A stretch of 64,000 nucleotides of DNA from Aphanomyces cochlioides (GCA_019828595.1 JAHQRK010000024.1:124001-188000); one strand, 5' to 3'. Positions 42,894 to 54,171 are shown, counted from the first letter of the stretch. Notes: generated from the sequence alone by a model not told the origin. Made by a program: numbers and translations.

Positions 42894-43995
42894 ATGAGCG
42901 CCATCGAGTCGGCGATCTCCCAGCATGCGAGCACCAATACAGTTATGCATTGTCTGTACGGATATTACTTTCTGGGAATGAAGCGTCCGCAGTTGGCTGT
43001 GCTGTACGGCAAGAGTGAGCAAACATTATCCAACTGGGTTCACAAGTACGAGCAAACTGGCGGATATGTACGCAAGTCATCCGCACCCGGAAGAAATTTT
43101 ACAACATGTGAGAAAGAATGGCTCATTGGCCACTTTAAGCGACACCCGCTGAGCTTCCTCGACGAGGCAAAGTCCGCCTTCACAGCTCATTTCAACGAGT
43201 TCATATCGATTTCGACAATCTGGAAAGTCATTCATGACAGTGGTCTGACTTGGAAGGTGGTTGAGCGGCGTCCAATACAGATACACCAACAGGATGTCTG
43301 TAGATTTGTCGTGGAATTAGACTCCATTCTTTGGAGTCAGCGCAATATAGTATTTCTCGACGAAGTCAGGTATGATTAAGACCACAACTCCGTATAATCT
43401 TTTTGGTAGTTTTGATAATCGAGGCATTTTGCGCCGTCGAGGCTATGCCATGAAAGGCGAAAAGGTTGTTGTTCGGGGTGAATTTGGGCGCAAGCCTCGG
43501 GTGTCATTGTTGTGTTTCTTGAATGCCGACGGCTTGGTGGACTATTTCGACGTGCCTGGTACATTTGATGGCAGTTTGTTCTTGAAATGCTGTGTTTCAT
43601 TTTTGCAGTCGGACAAAATTCAAATCTATCCTGGTTTGAACTCCGTGTGGATTCTTGACGGAGCCAAAATTCATTGCAATCAAGACACAATTATGCATTT
43701 ACGATCACTGGGGGCTGTCCCTATTTTTCTGCCTGCCTATTGTCCATTCTTTAATCCAATTGAGTACTTCTTTGGGTACCTCAAGAAGAAATTTCAACGC
43801 TCCTATGCTGAATGTCGTACCGAAACCAATTTGATCTACTTTGTGGTCGAGGCAATGAGTTGCTTTAAACAATTCGACATGAGCAATGTGTTGTTGCACT
43901 GTGGCTGGACGAAAATGGAAGATTTGATCCGTGCCGTGGACTTGCTCATGGAAGTGTGCGTCTTGCAAACACCGACCTCGATGAAAGTGATTTAG
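42894..43995 (+). CDS. IS630/Tc1/mariner-type DD34E transposase
   Basis: Two exons, 42894-43369 and 43410-43995, joined across a 40-nt intron (GTATGA...TTGGTAG) to give 353 residues without interruption. N-terminal HTH (ERKxQLAVLYGKSEQTLSNW-like; residues about 30-50) and a second helical region precede the DDE core: D156 in FLDEV, D242 in WILDGAKIHC, E277 in FFNPIEYFFGYLK. Spacing between the last two is 34, as in Tc1/IS630 enzymes. Catalyses cut-and-paste transposition at TA. All catalytic residues are present, so activity is possible. A truncated relative is at 6862-7005. Confidence 0.9.
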
Positions 43996-44025
43996 GATTT
44001 CTAAATTAAAAATCAAAAGCGACTT

Positions 44026-45058
44026 TCATTCTACTCTGTCTTCCAAAGAATAGTCATGATCAACGTCAATGATACTGCCGCTGTCGTTTAGCGTTGGTGT
44101 TGGCAGCTCAGTGTCTGAGAGAGGTGCAAGATCTGAAGCCATTGCCACAAGTATTTCTCGTTTTGCAGCAAACATTGTTTCAAAAAGATTCAAACGTCGC
44201 ACAAGAACGTCAACTGATGCTTTCAACTGCTCCAGTTCTGACAAAGCCCCGTCGACAATATCCAAACTGGTTTGGTTGTTTCTTTGGAGCCGTTCTATTC
44301 GTTCCTCTCGTAGATGAGGATCTCAATCTCGCCAAAATAAATGGAGGAGGGTCTTGACGTACTCTGGATTCCCATGCTATCATTGGAGGCTTCACAATAT
44401 GTGTAGCCCAAAGTCTCCAGATCGGGTTTGCTGCTTCCCATATCCCATCCCACGTTTGGTGTAATTTGAAAATGTACTCTTGAATGGTGCTATCATTCGG
44501 CGCGCCAGAGCGGTTTTGGTGGTTTGGGGCTATGCAAGCAGCACTGAACTCGGCTAATTGTTGTTTAATTCCAATTTCGTTCCCGTACTTGTAGATCGAC
44601 AAAATTACGCGTTACTCTCGAGCGGAAACCATCCAATCCTGCATGCTTGCATCACTGTCGTATCACTTTACGTGAGATCCGAGTTTCATAGCAAATATGG
44701 ATGCAAAGTCATCCTCAGTGATGTCTCCGTCGCCTACACTCCAGTCACCAGAATCATTCCGTACCGCTAGTCCAATGCACTTTGCTTTGAACTTATGGAA
44801 GATCTTTGATTTGATAGCACTCCACGAGATTCCCCTGCAGACGTATGTTGACAATTTGACAGCTGATATGTTCCGCTTGCCAAGTGTGTTCTTGACGAGC
44901 GGAACCAAAGTAATCTCGTAGAGATGGTTCGAAACTTGGCCGTGGTGCTCATTGCGCTCTTCTTGTGAGCTTGTTTGCTGACTTGCCTGTGATGACCGTG
45001 TGTTCCACGCTGGCGGGCTATCTCCATCGTGGAGAGCTGATAGCGATTGCATGAACAT
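44026..45058 (-). CDS. Second protein of the mariner element, unknown family, multi-exon
   Basis: Minus-strand exons: 45058 to about 44673 (Ser/Gln-rich start, then TYVCRGISWSAIKSKIFHKF), about 44610-44352 (YGNEIGIKQQLAEFSAACI; LHQTWDGIWEAANPIWRLW), and about 44316-44026 (ERIERLQRNNQTSLDIVDGA; a coiled-coil-like segment; acidic end SIIDVDHDYSLEDRVE). Likely introns use donors GTAAAGTG (about 44671) and GTCAAG or GTACGTC near 44352. It lies wholly inside the TIRs and is convergent with the transposase. No known domain. Carrying a second gene is unusual for a Tc1/mariner element. Exon ends are approximate. Confidence 0.55.
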
Positions 45059-45205
45059 GATGAAATCTCCGTCACAGAATCACCTCAATCCTATCAGCCC
45101 ATCAATTTCCGTTCACAAGAATCTGGCCAATCGGCGCGATTGGTGGATCGGTTGTTCGGCGCGATTCGATTGCGCCGACTCCCCAAATTTGTATCAAATC
45201 AACAA

Positions 45206-45740
45206 TAACAAATATCGATTATTTTCCAGTGAATGTCTCTCGTTTGCAGAGACGTACGAAAAAACTTGTCCGAAATGATAAGAGTGGTCGACTTTATGCA
45301 CTCTTCAATGATTTCAGACAAAGGTTTCTTCATGCGATCGCCATACACGAGCCGGCCAATCCACTTGCCCGTTTTACGGTCGACACCACCAAAAACCCAA
45401 CAATCGGGATTGATATTTCGACTTTTTCTTAAGGGGTGTCTCGTCAATTTTGACAACAGATTCCACACCGCCTATCCATACAGAACAATGAGTAAGAGAT
45501 TTAATGTACCTTGTACCTTCATTTCAGTCCTGTTCAAGATCAGCGTGGCGGATTAAAGATCACATGCCGTAAACTTTGCCCGCTGTCTTTGCTACAACAC
45601 TTGCTTCGCGGGCGTCTTGTGTCACCGGTCGTCGCGATGCCCAATAATAGATTAGGCGAACGATTTTGGGGAGGGGTGCTCCAATCTTGTCGAGCTCGGA
45701 GCCTTTCCAAGCACTTATCTATCGATTCACCAATCGACGC
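45206..45740 (-). pseudogene. Merlin/ISXO2-like transposase, 5' part (split gene)
   Basis: Minus strand in slightly shifted frames: RLDKIGAPLPKIVRLIYYWA, GVESVVKIDETPLKKK (first catalytic Asp region), NPDCWVFGGVDRKTGKWIGR and STTLIISDKF (second Asp), then YVSANERHSLENNRYLL running up to the mariner insertion point at 45206. Frame slips occur in an A-run (about 45435) and a T6 run (about 45270). The remaining half is at 42485-42740. Confidence 0.75.
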
Positions 45741-46663
45741 CATTGGCTAATAAATATTTTGGGCGATTGTGATTGGCTGAATAAAATTTAAGAGAAAGTA
45801 CTCTGCCCATGAAAGAAAGTACTGTATTGAGACAAAAAATCAAGCCAAATTGGGAAATTTCTAACGAATCCCATTCTATTTGATTGTCTTCATATATCAC
45901 CGGAGAAAGATTCGCGAATGCCCTCCAACTTCCCTTGACAACCTCAAAAGAGGATCTGGGGTTCAATCCCACAAGATTTCAGTATTGAATTGTCTTGTAA
46001 AGTTTCCTGGGACAAACTCTTGAAACGGATGATGTCTTTAGTCAAAGATGCCTTGGTATGTACTTCGAAGTATTGAAAAGACAATATGGAGCCCCAGGGC
46101 TATAATTTCTTTCGCTTCACACGGACTTAAAAGGTGTGTGTGTCCAATGATCTCTGAGTAGTGGCATGTTTGGCGATGTTGCGATGTAGCATGTTGAGTG
46201 CAGGAAATTTGATCAGTCCTGGATTCCTTAACCTTGTTGGCATCCTGACTTCTGCAAACTATTGCTTCAAGTTTGTTTTCAAACCCACTCATAGACACAA
46301 TATGTCGTGCAGTTCGTACATGCTTCGCTTGAAGTGTCGGCTAATGACCTGACAGCTCCCCTTAACATCAAGAAATTGAATCATTGCGCTTCAAGAATTT
46401 CTCGAGTGTGTATCTTACAATAAGCCAACTCGTCGACATCATATATGCTCCAGGTACAACTGCCATTTCTGAAACGCATTTTCCTGAGGAAGCATTCCAC
46501 CCAGTCATCAGAGATAGATGTAGGAGCAAGTCACCATCGTCATATATGGATGGGCTTGGACACAAACATGATGTTGAGGTATTTGAATCGGAATCAAACT
46601 TGCTCTATGTATTATGAAAGCTCATAAACTCCATACAGTTATGACAAAAAAATATCTCATCCT
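45741..46663. other. No intact gene
   Basis: Three overlapping minus-strand ORFs of 65-86 codons (46565-45727) have natural composition but different frames and no recognised domain; possibly a decayed gene. Confidence 0.35.
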
Positions 46664-48391
46664 TTAGTTGGGGATGCATTGAGAGTACCATTCACCGTAG
46701 GAGTGGCAAGTGTAGCCAGAGACACACACCGTAGGGCCAGTGTAAGCACCACCATCGCATTGTCCGTAAGCAGGAACGGTACCAGCTGAAGGTGTACTAG
46801 TGACTGGAGCCTTGCTCGTTGTTGGAGCCGAGGTAGGAGCCTTGGTGATAGGAGCCGTGGTAGGAGCGGAGGTAGGAGCCTTGGTGGTCGGGGCGGTTGT
46901 AGGAGCCTTGGTAGTAGGAGCCGTAGTAGGAGCGGAGGTAGGAGCCTTCGTAGTGGGGGATGTGGTGGGAGCAGTGGTAGGTCCAGTCGCCGGGGGCTTC
47001 ACCCCGCCAGTCGTCGTACCCAAGTCACCCACCTTGATGTTGCTGTACATGACAGTGGCGCTACCTGATTGAGCCAACACATCCGCTGGCACACCGCTGG
47101 ATGTAGCGCATGTACCACGAGCTGCACCTGGCACCGATGGACTCTTGTTCACTGGGTATGTCGAGTCCAACCACAAGCAGTTCGCAGCATAGTCCACCCA
47201 CAAACTCATCGTCAATACCACACCCTTCTTCAACGCAGCACCCATGGCCTTCAAACCTCCCTTCTTCGAGTGGTCGTTGGTGTCGCCAAACACAGTCTTG
47301 GCTTGGTTGCACACCTTGTCCGTCAACGAGTTGGCGGCGTCGATGCCGGTCCAGCTGATGGCCGAGTTGTCAATCGCCTTGCCGTTTTGGACGTAGAAGC
47401 GCTTGATCTCGACCAAGTTGCCGTTGGCCGTGTTGTCGTCCGTGATGAATTGGGTCACGACCGTCACGGGTTTGGTCGAGTCGACATTGAAGTTGGAGCC
47501 AGGACCGTAGAAGTTGTGGTTGTTCATGCGGTACGGGTTGAAGTCGCAACCGTCCTTGTCGCACACACCGTCGAAGCGGTTGTTGGTGGCATCGTCACCG
47601 CATTCCGTGGGACTCGAGCAGCGGTATTGGCCGCTCACCGTGCAAGGGTGCGACGTGTACGCTTGACTGATCTTGTTGGATTCCCAGATATCCATTTCAG
47701 CGCAGCAAGAACCATAGGTACCCGAACCGGCGTTCGGGTCACCCGAGCTCGGAACCCAGTTCTTCACGTTGGCTTCACCGTTGATCCACTTGATGTCGTG
47801 GGGACATTGGGCGTCACAGTAACCAGTACCGTAGGCGGCACCGGCCTTGTTCGTCGAGTACTTGGACTTGCCACCGTCTTGGTCCATTTGCACAAAGTAC
47901 AACGCACCGTTGAGGCCGCAAGGAAGTTGAGACGCATCCACATCGAACGTGAACTCCTTGTTGAGCAACTTGAACATCTTGTAGTTGTTGTCGTCTTGGA
48001 GGAGGTAGAGACGCGAACCCACGTTGGTGCTGTACGGACCGTGGGTGACCAACTTGAGGTTCACTTGGTTGCCAGAGGTGGTGATACCATAAGTGCCAGA
48101 GTAGTCGGCACCGTCCAAGGCGCAGTTGGTGGCGCACGTGGCGGGGTCAGGGCACAACGCCGAGTTCCACGTGTTGCCGGTGTAGCAGTTGGTGGATCCG
48201 CCGACGTTGTGGGTCCAGCGCCAGTTGGAGTCGAGCACGATCTTGGTGTTTTCGGTGGTGCATCCAGCGGCGGTACAGGTTTGGGAAGGGAGCGAAGGGT
48301 GGACTTCGGGGGTGTTGGTGCCGACTTGCTGTGCGTTGGTGAAGGCGACAAGCGCAGTGGCGAGGTAGGCGATGGTGGCAGCGATCTTCAT
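46664..48391 (-). CDS. Secreted GH7 cellobiohydrolase-like cellulase with C-terminal CBM1 (copy 4)
   Basis: 575 residues, no intron. Signal peptide ending AFTNA, GH7 domain with [11 protein letters not shown] (nucleophile, Asp and acid/base retained), a long [12 protein letters not shown] linker, and CBM1 at the end ([21 protein letters not shown]); the first CBM glycine pair reads DGG instead of GGG. The catalytic domain is almost the same as copies 5 and 6 (for example MYSNIKVG here, MYGNIKVG there) but the linker differs in unit sequence. An in-frame ATG 22 codons upstream is rejected because the Inr lies between it and MKIAAT. Extracellular, on crystalline cellulose. Confidence 0.95.
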   Translation of the reverse strand: MKIAATIAYLATALVAFTNAQQVGTNTPEVHPSLPSQTCTAAGCTTENTKIVLDSNWRWTHNVGGSTNCYTGNTWNSALCPDPATCATNCALDGADYSGTYGITTSGNQVNLKLVTHGPYSTNVGSRLYLLQDDNNYKMFKLLNKEFTFDVDASQLPCGLNGALYFVQMDQDGGKSKYSTNKAGAAYGTGYCDAQCPHDIKWINGEANVKNWVPSSGDPNAGSGTYGSCCAEMDIWESNKISQAYTSHPCTVSGQYRCSSPTECGDDATNNRFDGVCDKDGCDFNPYRMNNHNFYGPGSNFNVDSTKPVTVVTQFITDDNTANGNLVEIKRFYVQNGKAIDNSAISWTGIDAANSLTDKVCNQAKTVFGDTNDHSKKGGLKAMGAALKKGVVLTMSLWVDYAANCLWLDSTYPVNKSPSVPGAARGTCATSSGVPADVLAQSGSATVMYSNIKVGDLGTTTGGVKPPATGPTTAPTTSPTTKAPTSAPTTAPTTKAPTTAPTTKAPTSAPTTAPITKAPTSAPTTSKAPVTSTPSAGTVPAYGQCDGGAYTGPTVCVSGYTCHSYGEWYSQCIPN

Positions 48392-48410
48392 GGCAGGTAG
48401 TGGTGTCGAT

Positions 48411-48429
48411 GAAGCAAAACCGAGAATGA
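48411..48429 (-). promoter_or_regulatory. Inr/FPR core promoter of GH7 copy 4
   Basis: Minus-strand TCATTCTCGGTTTTGCTTC, 20-38 bp before the ATG, identical to copies 1-3. Confidence 0.6.
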
Positions 48430-48507
48430 GTTTGGGGAGTGCAGAGTGTGAAGACAAAAAAGAAGTAACTCACGGCAACTATGTCGTATTCTTTAGATAC
48501 ATGAAAG

Positions 48508-48539
48508 TCGCTCTACGGCACGATGTTCGTTGTTGAAGC
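48508..48539 (-). promoter_or_regulatory. Conserved upstream block of GH7 genes
   Basis: Nearly identical to 13034-13066 and 10511-10543, about 117 bp from the ATG, although the sequence between it and the Inr is unrelated to the other two genes. Confidence 0.45.
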
Positions 48540-50024
48540 ACTGTGACTCGTGGTACTGACACACATATGGCAATTGACTACGCAACACTTCGTTCTATTA
48601 ATAGTAGTTTGCCCACCGAGGTTCCTAACTTCTGCAGATTATCTAAGGCTTCTTTATAAACATTCAATTAATCCATTTGTCCTCTGTTATCCTCAGGAAG
48701 GTTTGTAGTTTGTCTATTCATGGAGATATGATGGTTGAAACAGCACAGTCCTTTGACTCATGCTTTTCATCGACCAATATGTAATGCACATTTCTTGTCA
48801 ACGATATATGGACGAAACCCAACAAGAACGCAATGGATGAGACATATTTGGACTGTCTTTGATCAAGAAAAGCCGTCCCTTCTAGCTTGCCTGAAAGTCT
48901 CTCCAAGTGATCTATCGCCAAGCAAAATCTACATCATGCAGAGTAATGATACTAGGGAAGTCATGCAGTTTGTTGTACTGTATGTTTTGATGAGTTGATC
49001 CATTTGGTTGATGTAAATCATGAGCGAGCATGTGGTTCATGTCGTGAGAAACAGCACAACTTCCGTGCTGTTTCAGAGCTTTTTTTTACCTCCCCTTATT
49101 CTCGTAGCCCTTATATTTGAGTGAATGCTTCTCGACTTAAGGAGATATATTTTCAGAGTTCGGCAGTTTAAACCCTTTGTGATCAAGATTCCAAGCACTC
49201 TTGATCCGTACCGTGCTTGGTCCAACCGAGACCACGACGACCAAGTTTGTAGCCTCCAGCTCTTATACAGTAATCCAGCTGTCTCAACAAGCTGATGATT
49301 GTATCAAGTCAGAAATCTCTGCTGGATCATCCTGATAGACATAAACACTGCAGTTGAGTACTCGAGGAGTAGTCAACAAGAACGAACGGAATACTCTGAC
49401 CATGGAACCATCGTCTTTTAGCGGCATTGACGATTTGGGAAAGAGGTGACGTTGAAACGAAATTACAGCTGTATCTTGGGCGGGACAACACAGGTCAACT
49501 CTTGCTGATAGAAGTCACCAACTTCAAACAGATGGCCGATCAACACACCCATCTTTAATGCAGCTAAGGCTTGTTCGCGGACAGGACACATCGCGCGATG
49601 CGTTGACGATAGAAACGTCTTGAAGTCCAACATTTTGGTATCGATCATTGAGCAATGTTTGGATAGCTTTAATCTCATAGGTGATTAATCGGCATCTCTG
49701 AATGTCGACATCTTTAGGACATGACACTCGTGCCTCTCCTTGGAGATCCAAACATAGGATTTCTTCAAAGAGCCCTCCCTCTCCCAATTTCGACCAGCGA
49801 CTTCTCCAGCTGATGTGAGTGATAGAAGCCAACAAACAGAACTAAGCCAACTGCCGTGAGTATTCGACGCTGAAGGAATCCCCTCTGACTTCCAAGTTCA
49901 CTTCTTGCATGTGTTACACTCCTCGTAGTAATGCTTCGAATGTGCGTATCCTGGTTTGTGCAAAATGCGGACAGACTACCGATATTGATCCATCTTGAAT
50001 TTCTGTTCTTTCGCACGGGTTGAA
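48540..50024. other. Intergenic, no gene seen
   Basis: Several ORFs of 65-108 codons on both strands, none with a domain. Contains the GH5 promoter at its right end. Confidence 0.4.
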
Positions 50025-51557
50025 ATGAAGATCGCTGTCGCAATCGCATTTGTCGCCTCATCGATCCTCGGCTTGACGAGCGCTCAAGCACCCGTTGGCG
50101 CGTATGGCCAATGTGGTGGTAACGGCTACACCGGATCCAAGACTTGTGTATCTGGCTACGTCTGCAACACTTACTCGGAATGGTACGCTCAGTGCGTCCC
50201 CGGATCGAACAGCAATCCTATACCTGCCAACCCCACAACTTCTCCACCATCCGTCGCTCCTACAACCACACCCAAAACCACGCAGCCCACCGCTGCTCCT
50301 TCGAAGCAACCAACCCCGAGCACAACAGCTCCAACGGTTAAGCCAACGACTGCTCCGACAGCTGCACCTACTGTTGCGCCAACTACAAAGCAACCAACAC
50401 CGGCTCCAACCACTTCTACAGCTAAGCCCACCACTGCGCCTGTGCCACCTAGCTCGGCTCCTCCTTCCAACGGTCAACTTAACTTCCGCGCTACGACGGA
50501 CGGCATCCTCCTCAACGGATCGCCTTTCTTCTTCAAGGGCGCCAACTACTTTGGCATGGAAGGTGACATCGCCGTTCCCCACGGTCTCTGGGGTGGAGGA
50601 CAATCGACCACCATCCAAAAGATCGCCACCTTGCTAAAGAACAATGGCTTCAACGCCGTGCGTCTTCCTTTCGCTGTCGATGCCGTCTTGTCCAACAAGG
50701 CCATCGACCCAACCAAGATTGTCAACGAAGTTGCTCTCGTCAACCAATTCAGCGGAAAGACCCTCTCGTACTTTGATGTCATGGACTACACGATCAAGAT
50801 CTTTGCAGACAACAAGATCGTTGTCTTGTTGGATGCCCACGTTTTGACTGCGTCTAGCGGTATCACGGAGCTCTGGTACACTTCGAGCGCCGACCAAAAT
50901 AACTTTGAAAACGCCTGGAAGATCGTCGCCAACCGCTACAAGGATACCTGGAACGTCATCGGTGCCGACTTGAAGAACGAACCCCACGGCTCTGCCACGT
51001 GGGGTAGCGGCAACTCGGCCACTGACTGGAACCAAGCGGCTACCAAGTGGGGAACGACCATTCTCCAAATCGTCCCTCGCTGGCTCATCTTTGTTGAAGG
51101 TATCGCTCAATCGTCCCGCGACCAAGCTGCTTACCCCACTTTCTGGGGTGAAAACTTGATGGATGTCCAACGAGCTCCCATCACTTTGCCCGTGGCTGAC
51201 CGTCTCGTGTACAGTGCCCACGTATACAGCTCGGATGTGTCGAACCAACCTTACTTCTCGGCTTCCAACTACCCCGACAACATGCCTTCGATTTGGGATC
51301 TCCACTTTGGCTTTGTCAACAAGAAGTATGGTCCTCTTATCATGGGTGAATGGGGTGGCAAGTACTTAGCTTCGTCAGACATTCAATGGCAAAACAAGTT
51401 TGCCTCGTACTTGAAGACCAACAACATCGGTTTCTTCTACTGGAGCTTGAACCCCAACTCTGGTGATACTCAAGGTCTCCTTGCTGACGACTGGAATACT
51501 CCCCGCACGGACAAGCTGAATATGCTTTCGATTTTCAAGGGCACTACTATCCCTTAG
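50025..51557 (+). CDS. Secreted GH5 endo-beta-1,4-glucanase-like enzyme with N-terminal CBM1 (copy 1)
   Basis: 510 residues, no intron. Signal peptide (1-20), then a CBM1 (about 26-58; YGQCGGNGYTG, EWYAQC; C30, C41, C47, C57), a Thr/Pro/Ala/Lys linker (about 65-148), and a GH5 domain (about 150-510): conserved RLPF (R213), acid/base E319 in LKNEPHG, YSAHVY (H399, Y401), nucleophile E442 in MGEWGGK. Start at MKIAV rather than ATG 49995, which would precede the signal peptide by 10 codons. It should cut internal cellulose bonds and so create chain ends for the neighbouring GH7 enzymes. It converges on GH7 copy 5. The catalytic half is almost base-for-base the same as the gene at 60698. Confidence 0.93.
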   Translation: MKIAVAIAFVASSILGLTSAQAPVGAYGQCGGNGYTGSKTCVSGYVCNTYSEWYAQCVPGSNSNPIPANPTTSPPSVAPTTTPKTTQPTAAPSKQPTPSTTAPTVKPTTAPTAAPTVAPTTKQPTPAPTTSTAKPTTAPVPPSSAPPSNGQLNFRATTDGILLNGSPFFFKGANYFGMEGDIAVPHGLWGGGQSTTIQKIATLLKNNGFNAVRLPFAVDAVLSNKAIDPTKIVNEVALVNQFSGKTLSYFDVMDYTIKIFADNKIVVLLDAHVLTASSGITELWYTSSADQNNFENAWKIVANRYKDTWNVIGADLKNEPHGSATWGSGNSATDWNQAATKWGTTILQIVPRWLIFVEGIAQSSRDQAAYPTFWGENLMDVQRAPITLPVADRLVYSAHVYSSDVSNQPYFSASNYPDNMPSIWDLHFGFVNKKYGPLIMGEWGGKYLASSDIQWQNKFASYLKTNNIGFFYWSLNPNSGDTQGLLADDWNTPRTDKLNMLSIFKGTTIP

Positions 51558-52107
51558 ATATCCAATCAACAGAACTTGTTGTAAACTTGGCCTCGGCAGT
51601 CATTGAATCGTTTAAAAGTGAAACAGATATCATTTGTGTCTCACTTTGGACTCAGCCGCAGCTCCATCGCTTAAGCAGGCATTCTCGATGACTGTGTGAA
51701 ACCCAACGTCAAGAAATTCATTTTTCAATGTTGTCTGTCGTTGGGATGATTGAAGCATAATCACTCCATCGATTGATGGTTTGATGATGTCTATGAAGGA
51801 AGTAGTCAGCTGGCAGAGAAGACCACGAGGACAATCGTCTTGAAGGCTTATCCTTAGTTAAAATAGTAGTTGCTAATCGGTTCGGATGTTGTTAAGGCAT
51901 CTGAAGGGAAGCCCATGTCAACAGGTTCTGGAGTATTTCTCTTAGTACTGAGTCATGTTCAAGACGTCCTGAGTCGAGTCCAGTGGCAGTAGGAGTCTGA
52001 TCCAGTCACCAGTAGGATCCACTATTGTCAACAACGTGGTCAATAAACTCCTTTTTAGTTGCAGTTGCAGGTCAGAAGTCCTCGTACGGTGTTTCTACAA
52101 CAAAGTT
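51558..52107. other. Spacer between convergent GH5 and GH7 genes
   Basis: No gene seen. Presumably holds both 3' UTRs. Confidence 0.5.
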
Positions 52108-52175
52108 GATAAGACACGTTTCATACATTCAACAATTCTGATTCTATCTACGCGGGGACAGCAAATACAACGCGT

Positions 52176-53915
52176 TTAGTTGGGAATGCATTGGGAGTAC
52201 CATTCACCGTAGGAGTGACAAGTGTAGCCAGAGACACACACCGTAGGGCCAGTGTAAGCGCCACCACCGCATTGTCCGTAAGCAGCAACAGATCCAGCCG
52301 AAGAAGGCTTGCTCGTGACAGGAGCTTTAGTCGAAGCAGTCGTTGGGCGAGTCGTAGGGGCCTTGGTAGGGGCCGTCGTTGGAGCCTTGGTTGGAACCTT
52401 CGTAGGAGCAGACGTTGGAGTCTTGGTGGATGGAGCAGTAGGAGTCTTCGTTGTTGGCGCAACACTTGGCACCTTCGTGGGAGCAGTCGAAGGAGCCTTG
52501 GTTGTACCAGACGAAGGAGGCTTCACGCCGCCAGTCGTCGTGCCCAAGTCACCCACCTTGATGTTGCCGTACATGACAGTGGCGCTACCTGATTGAGCCA
52601 ACACATCCGCTGGCACACCGCTGGATGTAGCGCATGTACCACGAGCTGCACCTGGCACCGATGGACTCTTGTTCACTGGGTATGTCGAGTCCAACCACAA
52701 GCAGTTCGCAGCATAGTCCACCCACAAACTCATCGTCAATACCACACCCTTCTTCAACGCAGCACCCATGGCCTTCAAACCTCCCTTCTTCGAGTGGTCG
52801 TTGGTGTCGCCAAACACAGTCTTGGCTTGGTTGCACACCTTGTCCGTCAACGAGTTGGCGGCGTCGATGCCGGTCCAGCTGATGGCCGAATTGTCAATCG
52901 CCTTGCCGTTTTGGACGTAGAAGCGCTTGATCTCGACCAAGTTGCCGTTGGCCGTGTTGTCGTCCGTGATGAATTGGGTCACGACCGTCACGGGTTTGGT
53001 CGAGTCGACATTGAAGTTGGAGCCAGGACCGTAGAAGTTGTGGTTGTTCATGCGGTACGGGTTGAAGTCGCAACCGTCCTTGTCGCACACACCGTCGAAG
53101 CGGTTGTTGGTGGCATCGTCACCGCATTCCGTGGGACTCGAGCAGCGGTATTGGCCGCTCACCGTGCAAGGGTGCGACGTGTACGCTTGACTGATCTTGT
53201 TGGATTCCCAGATATCCATTTCAGCGCAGCAAGAACCATAGGTACCCGAACCGGCGTTCGGGTCACCCGAGCTCGGAACCCAGTTCTTCACGTTGGCTTC
53301 ACCGTTGATCCACTTGATGTCGTGGGGACATTGGGCGTCACAGTAACCAGTACCGTAGGCGGCACCGGCCTTGTTCGTCGAGTACTTGGACTTGCCACCG
53401 TCTTGGTCCATTTGCACAAAGTACAACGCACCGTTGAGGCCGCAAGGAAGTTGAGACGCATCCACATCGAACGTGAACTCCTTGTTGAGCAACTTGAACA
53501 TCTTGTAGTTGTTGTCGTCTTGGAGGAGGTAGAGACGCGAACCCACGTTGGTGCTGTACGGACCGTGGGTGACCAACTTGAGGTTCACTTGGTTGCCAGA
53601 GGTGGTGATACCATAAGTGCCAGAGTAGTCGGCACCGTCCAAGGCGCAGTTGGTGGCGCACGTGGCGGGGTCAGGGCACAACGCCGAGTTCCACGTGTTG
53701 CCGGTGTAGCAGTTGGTGGATCCGCCGACGTTGTGGGTCCAGCGCCAGTTGGAGTCGAGCACGATCTTGGTGTTTTCGGTGGTGCATCCAGCGGCGGTAC
53801 AGGTTTGGGAAGGGAGCGAAGGGTGGACTTCGGGGGTGTTGGTGCCGACTTGCTGTGCGTTGGTGAAGGCGACAAGCGCAGTGGCGAGGTAGGCGATGGT
53901 GGCAGCGATCTTCAT
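52176..53915 (-). CDS. Secreted GH7 cellobiohydrolase-like cellulase with C-terminal CBM1 (copy 5)
   Basis: 579 residues, no intron; signal peptide, GH7 domain with EMDIWE triad, a linker made of TKVPS/TKTPT/TKAPT units (distinct from copies 1-4), and CBM1. Translates identically to copy 6 (57325-59064). An upstream in-frame ATG (54005) is rejected since an Inr-like site lies downstream of it. Secreted cellulase. Confidence 0.95.
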   Translation of the reverse strand: MKIAATIAYLATALVAFTNAQQVGTNTPEVHPSLPSQTCTAAGCTTENTKIVLDSNWRWTHNVGGSTNCYTGNTWNSALCPDPATCATNCALDGADYSGTYGITTSGNQVNLKLVTHGPYSTNVGSRLYLLQDDNNYKMFKLLNKEFTFDVDASQLPCGLNGALYFVQMDQDGGKSKYSTNKAGAAYGTGYCDAQCPHDIKWINGEANVKNWVPSSGDPNAGSGTYGSCCAEMDIWESNKISQAYTSHPCTVSGQYRCSSPTECGDDATNNRFDGVCDKDGCDFNPYRMNNHNFYGPGSNFNVDSTKPVTVVTQFITDDNTANGNLVEIKRFYVQNGKAIDNSAISWTGIDAANSLTDKVCNQAKTVFGDTNDHSKKGGLKAMGAALKKGVVLTMSLWVDYAANCLWLDSTYPVNKSPSVPGAARGTCATSSGVPADVLAQSGSATVMYGNIKVGDLGTTTGGVKPPSSGTTKAPSTAPTKVPSVAPTTKTPTAPSTKTPTSAPTKVPTKAPTTAPTKAPTTRPTTASTKAPVTSKPSSAGSVAAYGQCGGGAYTGPTVCVSGYTCHSYGEWYSQCIPN

Positions 53916-53945
53916 GGCAGGTAGTGGTGTCGCTGAGGTGAGTTC

Positions 53946-53953
53946 GAAAATGA
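53946..53953 (-). promoter_or_regulatory. Inr-like site of GH7 copy 5
   Basis: Minus-strand TCATTTTC followed by GAACTCAC, 31-38 bp upstream of the ATG. Same spacing as the other GH7 genes but a different flanking element. Confidence 0.45.
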
Positions 53954-54171
53954 CGAAGGATCCATTGGAATCCACACCTGTCACTTGGTTTCGACTAACA
54001 ACCACGCAAATGGCCTGACAAGGTGTTCGTCGTTGAATCCTGGTTCGAAAGAGGATCCGGAACTCACCATGTGGAATTTACTGTGTAGGGGGATGTGATA
54101 AAGGCACATCAAGCGAAGGAGAATACATGTATTGTATCGGAGGAGGCCCATTCGCTCTAAGCTACATTCAG

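Larger units (their letters stand above)
42743..45205. mobile_element. Autonomous-looking Tc1/mariner element, 2463 bp, TTGT family
   Basis: Flanked by TA at 42741-42742 and 45206-45207; ends TTGTGATTTTGAAGGAAATT and (minus strand) TTGTTGATTTGATACAAATT. Encodes an intact DD34E transposase (plus) and a convergent multi-exon ORF (minus). Inserted in a Merlin-like gene. The same ends define five MITE copies and one deletion derivative in this window, so this is the likely source of their transposition activity. Confidence 0.88.
52108..54171. repeat. Segmental duplication, copy 1 (contains GH7 copy 5)
   Basis: Matches 57257-59596 at a constant offset of 5149 bp through 54090, with very few differences (for example one synonymous change in the CBM codons), then continues past a 273-bp insertion in the other copy to about 54171 with lower identity. 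Confidence 0.9.

Noticed and set aside
50634..51305. 223-codon minus-strand ORF inside the GH5 genes
   Set aside because: Same antisense effect; no signal, domain or independent conservation beyond the GH5 codons.
53916..54005. N-terminal extensions of GH7 copies 4-6 from upstream in-frame ATGs
   Set aside because: The extension would put the signal peptide internally and starts upstream of the conserved Inr; MKIAAT is the start shared by all copies.
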